64,000 bases of DNA from NCBI GenBank assembly GCA_002728135.1, contig PBVE01000013.1, positions 1 to 64,000 of the forward strand, written 5' to 3'. The position numbers and the translations under genes were made by a program. This DNA comes from Rhodospirillaceae bacterium (GTDB lineage: Bacteria; Pseudomonadota; Alphaproteobacteria; UBA828). Below, one piece after another: positions 18,763-27,746 of the stretch; position 1 is the stretch's first letter, and each line of letters begins with the position of its first letter. The notes beneath the pieces are model-generated. The model saw only the letters and a list, made by a program, of their open reading frames with translations. It searched no databases and was not told the origin of the DNA.

Positions 18763-19560
18763 CTAATTTTTATTGCCTAATAATTGGCGTGTCGCTTGGA
18801 CAAGGTCATTTTGTTTCATTAAGGATTCACCAACTAAAAATCTCCCCACCTTTGAGTGGAGCATCCTTACAATATCTTCATTTGAATATATACCGCTCTC
18901 AGAAACAACGTCGATTCCTTTAGGTACGAGGGACATTAATCTTTCGGTTGTATTTAAATTTATCTCGAGTGTTTTTAAATTACGATTATTTATACCAATA
19001 AGATCAACATCTAAATCACATGTTCTTTCTAGTTCTCTTTCATCATGAACTTCTACTAAAACACACAAACCAAGCCTTCTAGCTTCTTTAGACAAATCTG
19101 AGGCTAAATAATCATCAATTGCTGCCATGATTAATAAGATACAATCAGCACCTATCGCTCTGGTTTCATAAACCTGATATGGATCAAGTATGAAATCTTT
19201 CCTCAAAATAGGCAATTTTACTGCTTTACGAACATCTATTAAATGTTTGTTATGACCAGAAAAATAATTTCTTTCCGTCAAAACTGATATGCAACTTGCA
19301 CCTCCAGTTTCGTACTGTAAAGCAAGGTCTACAGGATCAAAATCATCCCGGATAATACCCCTGCTGGGAGAAGATTTCTTTATTTCTGCTATTAACCCGA
19401 CGCCTCTATCTATAACAGATTCGGATAATATCTTCTTAAAACCTAAGGTATCTGGTGCACATTCTGCATCAGAGCGTATAGATGAACTAGAAATAGTTTT
19501 TTGAATACGTTTTAGTTCTTCAAGTTTATTTGAGCAAATTTGTGATAAAATATTTTTCAC
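18763..19560 (-). CDS. trpC: Indole-3-glycerol phosphate synthase
   Basis: TrpC closes the indole ring in tryptophan biosynthesis. The 265-residue TIM barrel has AEIKKSSPSRGII near residue 60, LRKDFILDPYQVYE near 118, and the IGINNRNLKTLEI and VSESGI segments carrying the phosphate-binding residues. It is monofunctional, with no TrpF fusion. The start is GTG, 11 bases after the trpD stop. Confidence 0.96.
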   Translation of the reverse strand: MKNILSQICSNKLEELKRIQKTISSSSIRSDAECAPDTLGFKKILSESVIDRGVGLIAEIKKSSPSRGIIRDDFDPVDLALQYETGGASCISVLTERNYFSGHNKHLIDVRKAVKLPILRKDFILDPYQVYETRAIGADCILLIMAAIDDYLASDLSKEARRLGLCVLVEVHDERELERTCDLDVDLIGINNRNLKTLEINLNTTERLMSLVPKGIDVVSESGIYSNEDIVRMLHSKVGRFLVGESLMKQNDLVQATRQLLGNKN

Positions 19561-19571
19561 GACTGCTTTTC

Positions 19572-20588
19572 CTAAGACATATTTGAAATTTCAATAAGAT
19601 GTTCTAATGTTTTTGTTGCTTTTCCACTGTCAATACCATCTGCAGCAATATTAATCCCATCTTTTAAGTCTTTTGCTATTCCCCCGATCAATAGCATTGC
19701 GCCAGCATTTAATAAAACAATGTCTCTTATAGGGTTTTTATATCCACCTAATAAAGCTCTCATCATCTCTGCGTTTTCCTCAGATGTCCCCCCCTTTAGG
19801 TCATCTAATTTAGCACGTGGTATACCAACATCCTCAGGAATCAAACTAAATTGATTAATTTTTCCTTTGTAGAGCTCCACAATATTTGTGGTATCAGTGG
19901 TAGTAATTTCATCAAGACCATCTTCGCCATGAACTACCCAAACACGTTCTGAGCCAAATTTGCTTAAAACCCTAGCCATAGGCTCTAACCATTTTTTGTC
20001 ATATACACCAATAAGCTGGAACTTTGTATCTGCCGGATTTGAGAGTGGCCCCAAAAGGTTAAAGATTGTCCTTGTTCCGAGATCAACTCTCGTTGAAGCT
20101 ACATTTTTCATAGCAAGATGATGTCTAGGAGCATATATAAACCCGATACCTGTTTTTTTTATGCAATTTTCAATAATTTTCACCTCAGTTTCAGTATTAA
20201 CTCCTAAAGCTGATAGAATATCAGCAGAACCAGATTTAGATGTTAGAGCCTTATTCCCGTGCTTAGCCACTACAAGACCCGAGGCCGCTACAACTATAGC
20301 CGATGCAGTACTTATGTTGAAAGTTCCACTAGCGTCACCTCCAGTGCCAGCTGTATCAACAGCACCTTCTGGAACATTTACTTTTACTGAACGTTCACGC
20401 ATAATTCGCACACCTCCAGTAAGTTCATCTATAGTTTCACCTCTGACTCTAAGTGCGAGTAAAAGCCCGCCCATTTGTGATGGCGTTAGCTCCCCTGCCA
20501 TCATATTATCAAATATAAAGGCAGACTCATCTTCAGAAAGATAAGCACCACTTCCTACTATATTAAGCAATCTCTTAATTTCAGACAC
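19572..20588 (-). CDS. trpD: Anthranilate phosphoribosyltransferase
   Basis: TrpD transfers phosphoribose from PRPP to anthranilate. The 338-residue protein has the PRPP-binding DTAGTGGDASGTFNIST loop near residue 80, KHGNKALTSKSGSADIL near 108 and FNLLGPLSNPA near 165. It is not fused to TrpG. The start is GTG. It is the second gene of trpGDC. Confidence 0.96.
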   Translation of the reverse strand: MSEIKRLLNIVGSGAYLSEDESAFIFDNMMAGELTPSQMGGLLLALRVRGETIDELTGGVRIMRERSVKVNVPEGAVDTAGTGGDASGTFNISTASAIVVAASGLVVAKHGNKALTSKSGSADILSALGVNTETEVKIIENCIKKTGIGFIYAPRHHLAMKNVASTRVDLGTRTIFNLLGPLSNPADTKFQLIGVYDKKWLEPMARVLSKFGSERVWVVHGEDGLDEITTTDTTNIVELYKGKINQFSLIPEDVGIPRAKLDDLKGGTSEENAEMMRALLGGYKNPIRDIVLLNAGAMLLIGGIAKDLKDGINIAADGIDSGKATKTLEHLIEISNMS

Positions 20589-20609
20589 CGATTATCTCTC
20601 ATATAGTTT

Positions 20610-21176
20610 TTATAAAATATTTAAAAAGTTTTTTAGTAAATCATGACCATGTTCACTAGCAATACTCTCAGGGTGAAATTGCACACCGTGGATTTCATAT
20701 TTTTTATGGGATACTCCCATAATAATACCATCAGAAGTCTGAGCTGTTATTTTTAAATCATCTGGTAGACTTTCTCTTTCTATAATCAAAGAGTGATATC
20801 GAGTTGCTGAAAATGGAGAAAGCAAACCTTTAAATATTCCAGATTCATCATGATGAATAAGACTTAATTTTCCATGTACTGGTGCGTCTGCACGAGTTAT
20901 AATTCCGCCAAATGCCTGTCCAATAGATTGATGCCCCAAACAAACACCTAGGACTGGGATAAGACCTGAAATATTATTTAATAAATCAACACATATACCA
21001 GCCCGGCTAGGGTCAGATGGCCCAGGTGAGATAATGATTCCGCTTGGATTTAACTTAATTGCATCATTTACTGAAATCTCATCGTTACGATAGACTTTAA
21101 CTAGTTGACCAAGTTCACCAAAATAATGAACCAAGTTATATGTAAAACTATCATAGTTATCTATAAGTAAGAGCAT
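20610..21176 (-). CDS. trpG: Anthranilate synthase glutamine amidotransferase subunit (component II)
   Basis: This class I glutamine amidotransferase supplies ammonia to TrpE. The catalytic Cys79 lies in GVCLGHQSIGQ, and the His-Glu pair in VQFHPESIASEHG. The 188-residue length is that of a stand-alone TrpG, and it may also serve folate synthesis as PabA. It is the first gene of the minus-strand trpGDC-moaC-moeA group and is divergent from the methyltransferase at 21303. Confidence 0.95.
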   Translation of the reverse strand: MLLLIDNYDSFTYNLVHYFGELGQLVKVYRNDEISVNDAIKLNPSGIIISPGPSDPSRAGICVDLLNNISGLIPVLGVCLGHQSIGQAFGGIITRADAPVHGKLSLIHHDESGIFKGLLSPFSATRYHSLIIERESLPDDLKITAQTSDGIIMGVSHKKYEIHGVQFHPESIASEHGHDLLKNFLNIL

Positions 21177-21245
21177 TATGACTAGCCTGAAAAAACAAAA
21201 GTAGTTAGTTAATATACATTAAAAATGGTATGTGAACCAATAAAC

Positions 21246-21265
21246 AATTGTTAACCATAACAATT
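21246..21265. promoter_or_regulatory. Palindrome in the trpG/methyltransferase divergent region
   Basis: AATTGTTA (21246-21253) and its perfect complement TAACAATT (21258-21265) are separated by four bases (ACCA). It lies in the 126-base region between two divergent genes, where a repressor could control both. A second, overlapping arrangement pairs TTGTTAA with TTAACAA. The cognate regulator is unknown, and AT-richness raises the chance expectation. Confidence 0.5.
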
Positions 21266-21302
21266 AACAAATAAGAAACTTGCTTCATAAGGTTAGGTAA
21301 TT

Positions 21303-21923
21303 TTGTCAAACAGTAAATATAAAAATATTGCTTTGGCATATGATTTTTTGGATTGGCCATTTGAATATTTTCGTTACAAAGCAATAAGAAAGAATATTTT
21401 TTCTGGGCTTAGCGGGCATATTCTTGATGCTGGTATTGGAACAGGACGAAATATAATCTTTTATCCCAAAAACTCTAATGTTATTGGAATAGATAATAGC
21501 ACTCAAATGCTAAAAATAAGCGAGAAACGACTAAGTAATACTAATTCAGATAATATTACATTAGTAGCAAACGATGTTCAATCTTGTGCATTTAGGAGTA
21601 ATACTTTTGATTCAATAGTTGTTACTTTTATGTTTTGCACTTTGAATAAAGAGCAACAGTTAGAAGCACTAAAAGAACTTCATAGAGTTTTAAAACCTAA
21701 CGGTATTATCAAAATTCTTGATTATAATTATTCTCAGATACCAATTCGTAAACTTATAATGAAAATTTGGGCACCTTGGGTATATCTAGCTTATGGGGCT
21801 GGGTTTAATAGAGCACTAGACATAAACACAATTAAAGGATCTGGATTAAAAAAAACTTCCCAACATTTTGTATACAAAGATATGATCAGTATTTCAACTT
21901 TTGAAACCTCAAATGAAAACTAA
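21303..21923 (+). CDS. Class I SAM-dependent methyltransferase (UbiE/PmtA-like)
   Basis: The 206-residue protein has the SAM-binding motif I HILDAGIGTGRN at about 40-51, an acidic motif II (IGIDNSTQML), and motif IV SNTFDSIVVTFMFCTL. The Methyltransferase-11 layout and the RVLKPNG motif place it near UbiE and bacterial phosphatidylethanolamine N-methyltransferases, but the substrate cannot be told from sequence. The start is TTG. It overlaps the next gene by 11 bases, so the pair is an operon placed between trpG and trpE, which are normally adjacent or nearly so. Confidence 0.75.
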   Translation: MSNSKYKNIALAYDFLDWPFEYFRYKAIRKNIFSGLSGHILDAGIGTGRNIIFYPKNSNVIGIDNSTQMLKISEKRLSNTNSDNITLVANDVQSCAFRSNTFDSIVVTFMFCTLNKEQQLEALKELHRVLKPNGIIKILDYNYSQIPIRKLIMKIWAPWVYLAYGAGFNRALDINTIKGSGLKKTSQHFVYKDMISISTFETSNEN

Positions 21924-22785
21924 AATAAAGCTCTCATATATAAAGATATGTTTTTTCTTTATATTTTGTAATTTTATAATATTAACCAATGTAATAAATG
22001 AAGAAATTAACTCAGCTGAACAAGCTGAATCAGATAAAGTTCCATCAATTTTTAGCCATAATGGATCAACTCATTACTCGGGAAAAGTTTCTTATATTTC
22101 AATAGTGATTGATGACTTAGGTCATTCTCGAACAAAACTTAATGCATTTCTTACATTACCTAAATTTATTACTTTAGCTTTTTTGCCATATACTAGTAAT
22201 GCAAAATATTTTTCATCAATAGCATACAAAAGGGGGCATGATATACTCCTACATTTGCCGATGGAGGCACTAGATTCTAATGCAGACCCAGGCCCAACTA
22301 CACTTAAGGTAAATAGCAAAAAAAAACAATTTCTTGATTTGCTAACACGAAATCTTGATTCAATAGAATCATTTGTCGGTGTGAATAATCATATGGGTAG
22401 CAAACTCTCCAAAAATAAGGTGGCTCTTCAGATTATTATGAATGAACTATCTAAAAGAAATGTTTTTTATTTAGATTCATTAACCATTCAAAATAGTTTG
22501 GGCTGGTTAATAGCCAGAGATTATGGCATCCCATTTGCAAAGCGTGATGTATTCATTGACCATTCAATTAATAAATTAGATATAAAAAAACAACTTCATA
22601 AACTTGAACAAATAGCCCATAGAAAAGGTTATGCTGTTGGGATTGGACACCCCCACATGATAACCCTATATGAATTGTCTGAATGGATTCCATTGGCAGA
22701 AAATCGTGGAATAAAATTTGTGCCATTAAGTAAAATCGTTAGAATGGAATGTAAATGTGATCTTTATCCAGAAAACTTATACTAG
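21913..22785 (+). CDS. Divergent polysaccharide deacetylase family protein (YibQ-like)
   Basis: The 290-residue protein has one N-terminal hydrophobic segment (about 10-27), so it is probably exported or anchored in the inner membrane. A NodB-related barrel follows: ISIVIDDLGHSRT, DILLHLPMEALDSN, VGVNNHMGSKLS and GYAVGIGHPHMI, the pattern of the divergent polysaccharide deacetylase (YibQ) family. Enzymatic function of this family is not established; a role in envelope or peptidoglycan remodelling is usually inferred. I chose the ATG at 21913 over a TTG at 21901. It converges on trpE with only 15 bases between the stops. Confidence 0.85.
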   Translation: MKTKIKLSYIKICFFFIFCNFIILTNVINEEINSAEQAESDKVPSIFSHNGSTHYSGKVSYISIVIDDLGHSRTKLNAFLTLPKFITLAFLPYTSNAKYFSSIAYKRGHDILLHLPMEALDSNADPGPTTLKVNSKKKQFLDLLTRNLDSIESFVGVNNHMGSKLSKNKVALQIIMNELSKRNVFYLDSLTIQNSLGWLIARDYGIPFAKRDVFIDHSINKLDIKKQLHKLEQIAHRKGYAVGIGHPHMITLYELSEWIPLAENRGIKFVPLSKIVRMECKCDLYPENLY

Positions 22786-22800
22786 GTTATTCGTATGTTT

Positions 22801-24318
22801 TTAAGATCGTCCTTCTAGAGCAAATCTAACTGCATCTTCTGCTGCCCTAAATAATGCCCTTGCCTTATTAACGGTTTCTTCATATTCAAGTTCAGGATCG
22901 CTATCGGCAACCACACCACCCCCAGCCTGAACATACATTATGTTATTTTTTATTACTGCGGTCCTAAGTGCAATACAAGTATCCATAGATCCACCAGCCG
23001 AAAAATAACCTACAGCTCCCGCGTAAATACCTCTTTTAGTTTTCTCTAATTCGTCAATAATTTCCATAGCTCTAACCTTTGGTGCACCAGTTACAGTGCC
23101 TGCAGGAAAACCAGCTATCAATGCATCAACAGAGTCTAACCCCTCCCTGAGAGATCCTTCAACATTTGAGACAATATGCATAACGTGAGAATAATGTTCT
23201 ATTATCATCTCATCTGTTACTTTAACACTACCTGTCTTGGCGACTCTTCCAACGTCATTACGACCAAGGTCTAACAACATCAAATGCTCAGCAAGCTCTT
23301 TTGAATCTGAAAGTAAATCTTTTGCAAGAGCATCGTCTTCAGAACGATTTGAACCTCTGGGTCTTGTTCCCGCAATCGGTCTAATAGTAACTTTATCTTC
23401 TCTCAAACGAACTAAGATCTCAGGGCTAGATCCAACTACTGAAAAGTCACCAAAATTTAAGTAATAAAGAAAAGGGGAGGGATTCAGTCTACGTAATGAG
23501 CGGTATAGAGCAAAAGAAGGTAATGGAAAATTTACTTCAAATCTTTGAGACGGAACCACCTGAAAAACATCACCAGAAAATATATATTTTTTTGCAGCCT
23601 CAACCATTTCTCGATATTCTTCAAGGGAAGTGTTAGAGACAGGCCTACCAAACTTTAAGTTTTTATTTTTGTCATAATTCGGAATTGGTATTGGCAATGG
23701 TTTCTCAAGATCTTTTACGGTCTCAGACAATCTTGTTAGAGCTTGATCATATGCTTCTAGTGCATTTAATTTGATATTAGGCCAAACAGTTGCAACTAAA
23801 GAGATTGTATCTTTTACAGAATCAAAAATTGCCATAATTGTTGGCCTTAGCAATATAGAATCAGGTAGGTCTAATATATCTGGATTAGAATGGGGTAATT
23901 TCTCCATTTGCCTGACCATATCATAGCCAATGTAGCCAACTAACCCAGCTGACATAGGTGGTAAACCTTCTGGGATTTTAATTTGCGACTCACTTAAAAG
24001 ATCTTTTAAGGACTGCAAGGGATTCTTTATACTTTTCTCAAAATTATTTTCATCATTAATTGCATCTTTATTAACTTCTACGGTATTACCCTTACAACGC
24101 CATATTAAATCTGGTTTTAATCCTATTATTGAATATCTACCCCTGACATCTCCACCTTCAACAGATTCTAGAAGAAAAGCATTTTTCCTTTCATCGGCCA
24201 GTTTTAAAAATACTGATACAGGTGTTTCTAAATCCGCTACAAGATAAGATGAAATAACTTGAGGTCTTCCCTCGTTATATAAAGATGAGAAATGCTTAAA
24301 ATCTATTTTTAGACTCAT
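22801..24318 (-). CDS. trpE: Anthranilate synthase component I
   Basis: TrpE makes anthranilate from chorismate using ammonia from TrpG. The 505-residue protein has the N-terminal regulatory domain with the LLES motif (residues about 49-52) that contacts inhibitory tryptophan, and the catalytic chorismate-binding domain with GDVFQVVPSQRF, RPIAGTRPRG, LGRNDVGRV and FPAGTVTGAPKVRAM. It is not fused to TrpG. Its ATG overlaps the ppiD stop by four bases. Confidence 0.96.
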   Translation of the reverse strand: MSLKIDFKHFSSLYNEGRPQVISSYLVADLETPVSVFLKLADERKNAFLLESVEGGDVRGRYSIIGLKPDLIWRCKGNTVEVNKDAINDENNFEKSIKNPLQSLKDLLSESQIKIPEGLPPMSAGLVGYIGYDMVRQMEKLPHSNPDILDLPDSILLRPTIMAIFDSVKDTISLVATVWPNIKLNALEAYDQALTRLSETVKDLEKPLPIPIPNYDKNKNLKFGRPVSNTSLEEYREMVEAAKKYIFSGDVFQVVPSQRFEVNFPLPSFALYRSLRRLNPSPFLYYLNFGDFSVVGSSPEILVRLREDKVTIRPIAGTRPRGSNRSEDDALAKDLLSDSKELAEHLMLLDLGRNDVGRVAKTGSVKVTDEMIIEHYSHVMHIVSNVEGSLREGLDSVDALIAGFPAGTVTGAPKVRAMEIIDELEKTKRGIYAGAVGYFSAGGSMDTCIALRTAVIKNNIMYVQAGGGVVADSDPELEYEETVNKARALFRAAEDAVRFALEGRS

Positions 24319-26207
24319 GGTTTGGCAAACAACCTCTCGAATGTAGAACCGTTTACCTCTATATTATGCTGAGCCTGAAGAGCAAATCGATATAAGATAA
24401 TTGTATCTAATTTTCTTGATTGTTGGATAGAATAAACGGTTGCATTACGTGTGGATTCAAAATTCTCAGGTGATGCGAAGTATTTGTTTAGTGGAATTAA
24501 AACATGATAGTCAGAATTAATTTTGGCTATTAAAGGGTCACGCGCATTAGCCTTAACAGCAAATAATTTCTGATTTAACTCAGCTGTAATACCATTTTCT
24601 TGATCAAATTCTGATCGAGAGAGACCATTTATAGTTCTTACCAGAAAATTATTACTTTTTATTATCTCATTTAGTAAAACCCCTGACTTGATTTTTTTAC
24701 TTAGATCTTCTGCAATTAACAAACTTTTTTCATTAATCAAATTGGTATTTATATCTTCTTTTACCTTATTAAGTATTTCAGAAAGAGGTTGAATTGAAGA
24801 TTCTTCAATATTGTCAACTCTTAGAAGGAAATAACCATCTTCGCCAATTTCATAAAGGTCAGATGTTTCACCAAGGGCAACTGAAAAAGCAGCATTTAAA
24901 ATTTTTTCGGAACCATTAAAAATGGCACTTTTAAAATCACCCACTTTGTCTACACCATAGCTGTCGAAGGGACCTACTTTTGTAATTTGTAAATTTGTTG
25001 AATTAGCTGCATCCTCAAGTGAACCACCACCTGCTAATATATCTTCCACATTTGCCGAGAGACCATAAAGTGTATCTGTAGCTATTTCAGCAAACATTTG
25101 GTCATAAATTTCATCTTTTATATCTTGATATGGGATTAAACCAGCTTCTTTAACTTCATTAATTAAAAACAAATGCCAGCCAAAAGGGGTTTCTATTGGA
25201 GCGGTTATTTCTCCTCGACCTGTATTGAAAACTCTAATATCTGCTTCTTTTGGTAAAGATCCATTGGTAAGATCTGGAAGTTCAGTAACAACAGCTCCTT
25301 GTTCAGAGGCTATATTTTTTATTTCAATAAATGACTGCCCATTATCTATAGCAGTTTTAAGATTATTTATTAAAACCTCATCACTGGAGAGTATTTGGGT
25401 GACATCACGTCTCTCGGGAAGCTCAAATTCAGTAGATCTATATTCATATTCTGCAAAAATGTCTTCCTCAGTTAACTCAATCTCATCCTTAACAGCTTCA
25501 GAATTTAGTCGAAGGATGGATATTGATCGGTACTCAGGATTTCTATACTTTTCAGAATTTTCTTTGTAATAGCTTTCTATATCATTATCTGAGATTAAGT
25601 CACGATTGTCTAAATCTGATGATATTTTGATAAGCTGCACATCTCTACGTTCCTGATTATATTTTTCAACAAAATCTGCTAAAATTTCAGGAATTTTCCT
25701 GTTAGGATAAATTGAGTCTATTACTTGTTTTGTTAGAATTTCATTTTTAACGCCATTTTCAAAAGACTCTATTGATTTACCACTTCTTTGAAGAGCTCTT
25801 TCATATAAAAGATTGTTGAATTTTCCATTTTCAATTAGTGCTGGATTTTCTTTAATTATTTGATTGGCAATCATAACATCAGATATGACCATCCCGGAAC
25901 TTCTTGCTTCCTCCACTATTAAAGCTTGCTCTACAAGGCGACGTAATATTTGTGTTGGAAGACCTATCTCTCTAGCCTGGTCACCAGTAAAATTTGGATA
26001 TCTGGATTGGATTTGGCGCATTTCTGCATTAAATTCTCTTCCAAGAGTTGCTGCTGCAATTTCTGTTTCCCCAACTGAAGCTACAGTATCTGAATTGCCT
26101 GGACGAAAAACATCGCTAATTCCCCACACAGCAAAACTGAGAGCTAACAAAATTATTATAATTTTTGTGGACCAAGACTTTGTTTGTCCTTTTAAAAATT
26201 CAAACAT
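24315..26207 (-). CDS. ppiD: PpiD-like membrane-anchored periplasmic peptidyl-prolyl isomerase
   Basis: The 630-residue protein begins with a short cytosolic stretch, one transmembrane helix (about 15-32, IIIILLALSFAVWGI), a SurA-N-type chaperone region with long helices, and a parvulin (PPIC) domain around 245-365. A C-terminal region follows. This is the PpiD/SurA_N_3 layout of a chaperone that assists outer-membrane and secreted protein folding at the Sec translocon exit. It is the upstream partner of trpE (ATGA overlap), an arrangement common in alphaproteobacteria. Confidence 0.9.
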   Translation of the reverse strand: MFEFLKGQTKSWSTKIIIILLALSFAVWGISDVFRPGNSDTVASVGETEIAAATLGREFNAEMRQIQSRYPNFTGDQAREIGLPTQILRRLVEQALIVEEARSSGMVISDVMIANQIIKENPALIENGKFNNLLYERALQRSGKSIESFENGVKNEILTKQVIDSIYPNRKIPEILADFVEKYNQERRDVQLIKISSDLDNRDLISDNDIESYYKENSEKYRNPEYRSISILRLNSEAVKDEIELTEEDIFAEYEYRSTEFELPERRDVTQILSSDEVLINNLKTAIDNGQSFIEIKNIASEQGAVVTELPDLTNGSLPKEADIRVFNTGRGEITAPIETPFGWHLFLINEVKEAGLIPYQDIKDEIYDQMFAEIATDTLYGLSANVEDILAGGGSLEDAANSTNLQITKVGPFDSYGVDKVGDFKSAIFNGSEKILNAAFSVALGETSDLYEIGEDGYFLLRVDNIEESSIQPLSEILNKVKEDINTNLINEKSLLIAEDLSKKIKSGVLLNEIIKSNNFLVRTINGLSRSEFDQENGITAELNQKLFAVKANARDPLIAKINSDYHVLIPLNKYFASPENFESTRNATVYSIQQSRKLDTIILYRFALQAQHNIEVNGSTFERLFAKP

Positions 26208-26476
26208 AATACCTATTGACTAATTTATTATTATGGTTCTGTGTAAATTAAAATTTAATGATAACTTAAAGAGCAAGATAATTTATACCTACAAATTCAA
26301 TAATAGTATTATTTATATAGATAATTCTACTAAAAGAAGATTATTAAGTCTTGCTGGCAAGAAAATAAACTGTGTGTTAGTCCTTTTTGATTTTAAGGAT
26401 TTATTTATTAATCAGACAAATTAGCGGGGACTAACAAAAAATACAAATCTTATGGATTTTTAATTTAGGAGATATA

Positions 26477-27229
26477 ATGCTTGTCGTAGCAAATTGGAAA
26501 ATGAATGGGCTTAGGCGTGAATCTATTGATAGAGCAAAAACTCTTGCTCAAATGGAATCAACTAACCGATTAAAGTGTGATGTTTTGCTATGCCCTCCTG
26601 CACAAATACTAAGTGATATTCGTTACGCTATTGACAACTCAAATATCTTTTTAGGTGCTCAAGACTGTCATTTTGATTTTGAAGGTCCTTATACGGGAGA
26701 TATATCATCAAGTATGCTCGTAGATGTTGGATGCACTCATGTTATAATTGGACACTCTGAAAGACGCATTAATCATTCTGAAACAAATGAAATAGTAGCT
26801 CGTAAAGCAGAAGCTGCCCATCAAGTTGGATTAAACACAATTATATGTATTGGTGAAAACATGGAGGAGTTTAAACTTGGGCAAACTGTTGAGAAACTCT
26901 CTAATCAGTTAGCTAATTCAATTCCTGATTCCGCAAATCTAAATAACACTATGATTGCCTATGAGCCTTGTTGGGCTATCGGTAGTGGCTCTACACCAAC
27001 ATTGACAGAAATTGATGATACACATAAAGCTATATTAGAATTTACTAAAAACAATATTTTTAAACAGGGTGAGAAAATGGATATATTGTATGGTGGCTCT
27101 GTAAATGAAAAAAATGCCGATTCTATTCTTGACTTAGATCATGTTGGAGGTGTTCTTGTCGGTGGAGCTAGTCTCATAACAGAAAAGTTCTGGTCTATTT
27201 GCAAAAGTGCGGATAGAAAATTTAAATAA
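26477..27229 (+). CDS. tpiA: Triosephosphate isomerase
   Basis: TpiA interconverts dihydroxyacetone phosphate and glyceraldehyde 3-phosphate. The 250-residue barrel has NWKMNG at the N-terminus (Lys8), the catalytic His93 in GHSERR, the catalytic Glu163 in AYEPCWAIG, and the phosphate-binding YGGSVN loop. AGGAG precedes the ATG. It diverges from ppiD across 269 bases that hold no convincing gene, and leads tpiA-secG-pyrG. Confidence 0.97.
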   Translation: MLVVANWKMNGLRRESIDRAKTLAQMESTNRLKCDVLLCPPAQILSDIRYAIDNSNIFLGAQDCHFDFEGPYTGDISSSMLVDVGCTHVIIGHSERRINHSETNEIVARKAEAAHQVGLNTIICIGENMEEFKLGQTVEKLSNQLANSIPDSANLNNTMIAYEPCWAIGSGSTPTLTEIDDTHKAILEFTKNNIFKQGEKMDILYGGSVNEKNADSILDLDHVGGVLVGGASLITEKFWSICKSADRKFK

Positions 27230-27258
27230 TAAATTTAATAATCTCGGGAGAATAGAAG

Positions 27259-27651
27259 TTGGAGATTATATTACTAGTTATATTGATAATTGTTGCAATT
27301 GCAATGATTGCGGCGGTGTTGATACAACGTAGCGAGGGTGGGGCACTAGGAATAGGTGGTCCGGGTGCCATGTTCTCCGCACGTGGTTCAGCAAATTTTC
27401 TTACACGTATAACTGCAGGATTAGCCGCAGCTTTTATGATTTTAAGTTTAGTACTTGCGATTCTGAGTAGTAGATCTGATCAAGGAGGTTCTGTGATTGA
27501 ATCTGTTAACAGATTAACTCCAGAAGAATCTATTATTGAATTAAAAGGTGATAGAACTGATTCAGAACCATCTAAATCAGTTGACCAATTACTCGATTCG
27601 AATTCAAACTTAATAGATAATGATGAATCAGAATCTTTTTTAGATGATTAG
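27259..27651 (+). CDS. secG: Preprotein translocase subunit SecG
   Basis: SecG is a small inner-membrane protein that stimulates SecYEG translocation. It has two transmembrane segments (about 2-20 and 52-70) linked by the conserved loop RSEGGALGIGGPGAMFSARG, and a variable acidic C-terminal tail as in other alphaproteobacteria. Length is 130 residues. The start is TTG with GGGAG upstream. The tpiA-secG-pyrG order is conserved. Confidence 0.95.
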   Translation: MEIILLVILIIVAIAMIAAVLIQRSEGGALGIGGPGAMFSARGSANFLTRITAGLAAAFMILSLVLAILSSRSDQGGSVIESVNRLTPEESIIELKGDRTDSEPSKSVDQLLDSNSNLIDNDESESFLDD

Positions 27652-27706
27652 TATTATTAAAAAATCGCAGTTTTACTAATAAAAAAATATTATTTACCTG
27701 AAATAC

Positions 27707-27735
27707 TTGGGTGAATGCTATTGCTCTGCTATAAT
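27707..27735 (+). promoter_or_regulatory. Predicted pyrG promoter with extended -10 close to the start codon
   Basis: TGCTATAAT (27727-27735) is a perfect extended -10 element. TTGGGT at 27707-27712 is a 17-base-spaced, weak -35. Transcription would begin around 27741-27743, only about 4-6 bases before the pyrG ATG at 27747. No Shine-Dalgarno is visible before that ATG. A leaderless or near-leaderless message is therefore plausible. Confidence 0.5.
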
Positions 27736-27746
27736 CCAAAACCGTC

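Noticed and set aside
26233-26424. A 63-codon open frame in the ppiD-tpiA divergent gap
   Set aside because: AT-rich, Lys/Asn/Ile-biased, no ribosome-binding site, no recognisable domain; probably chance.
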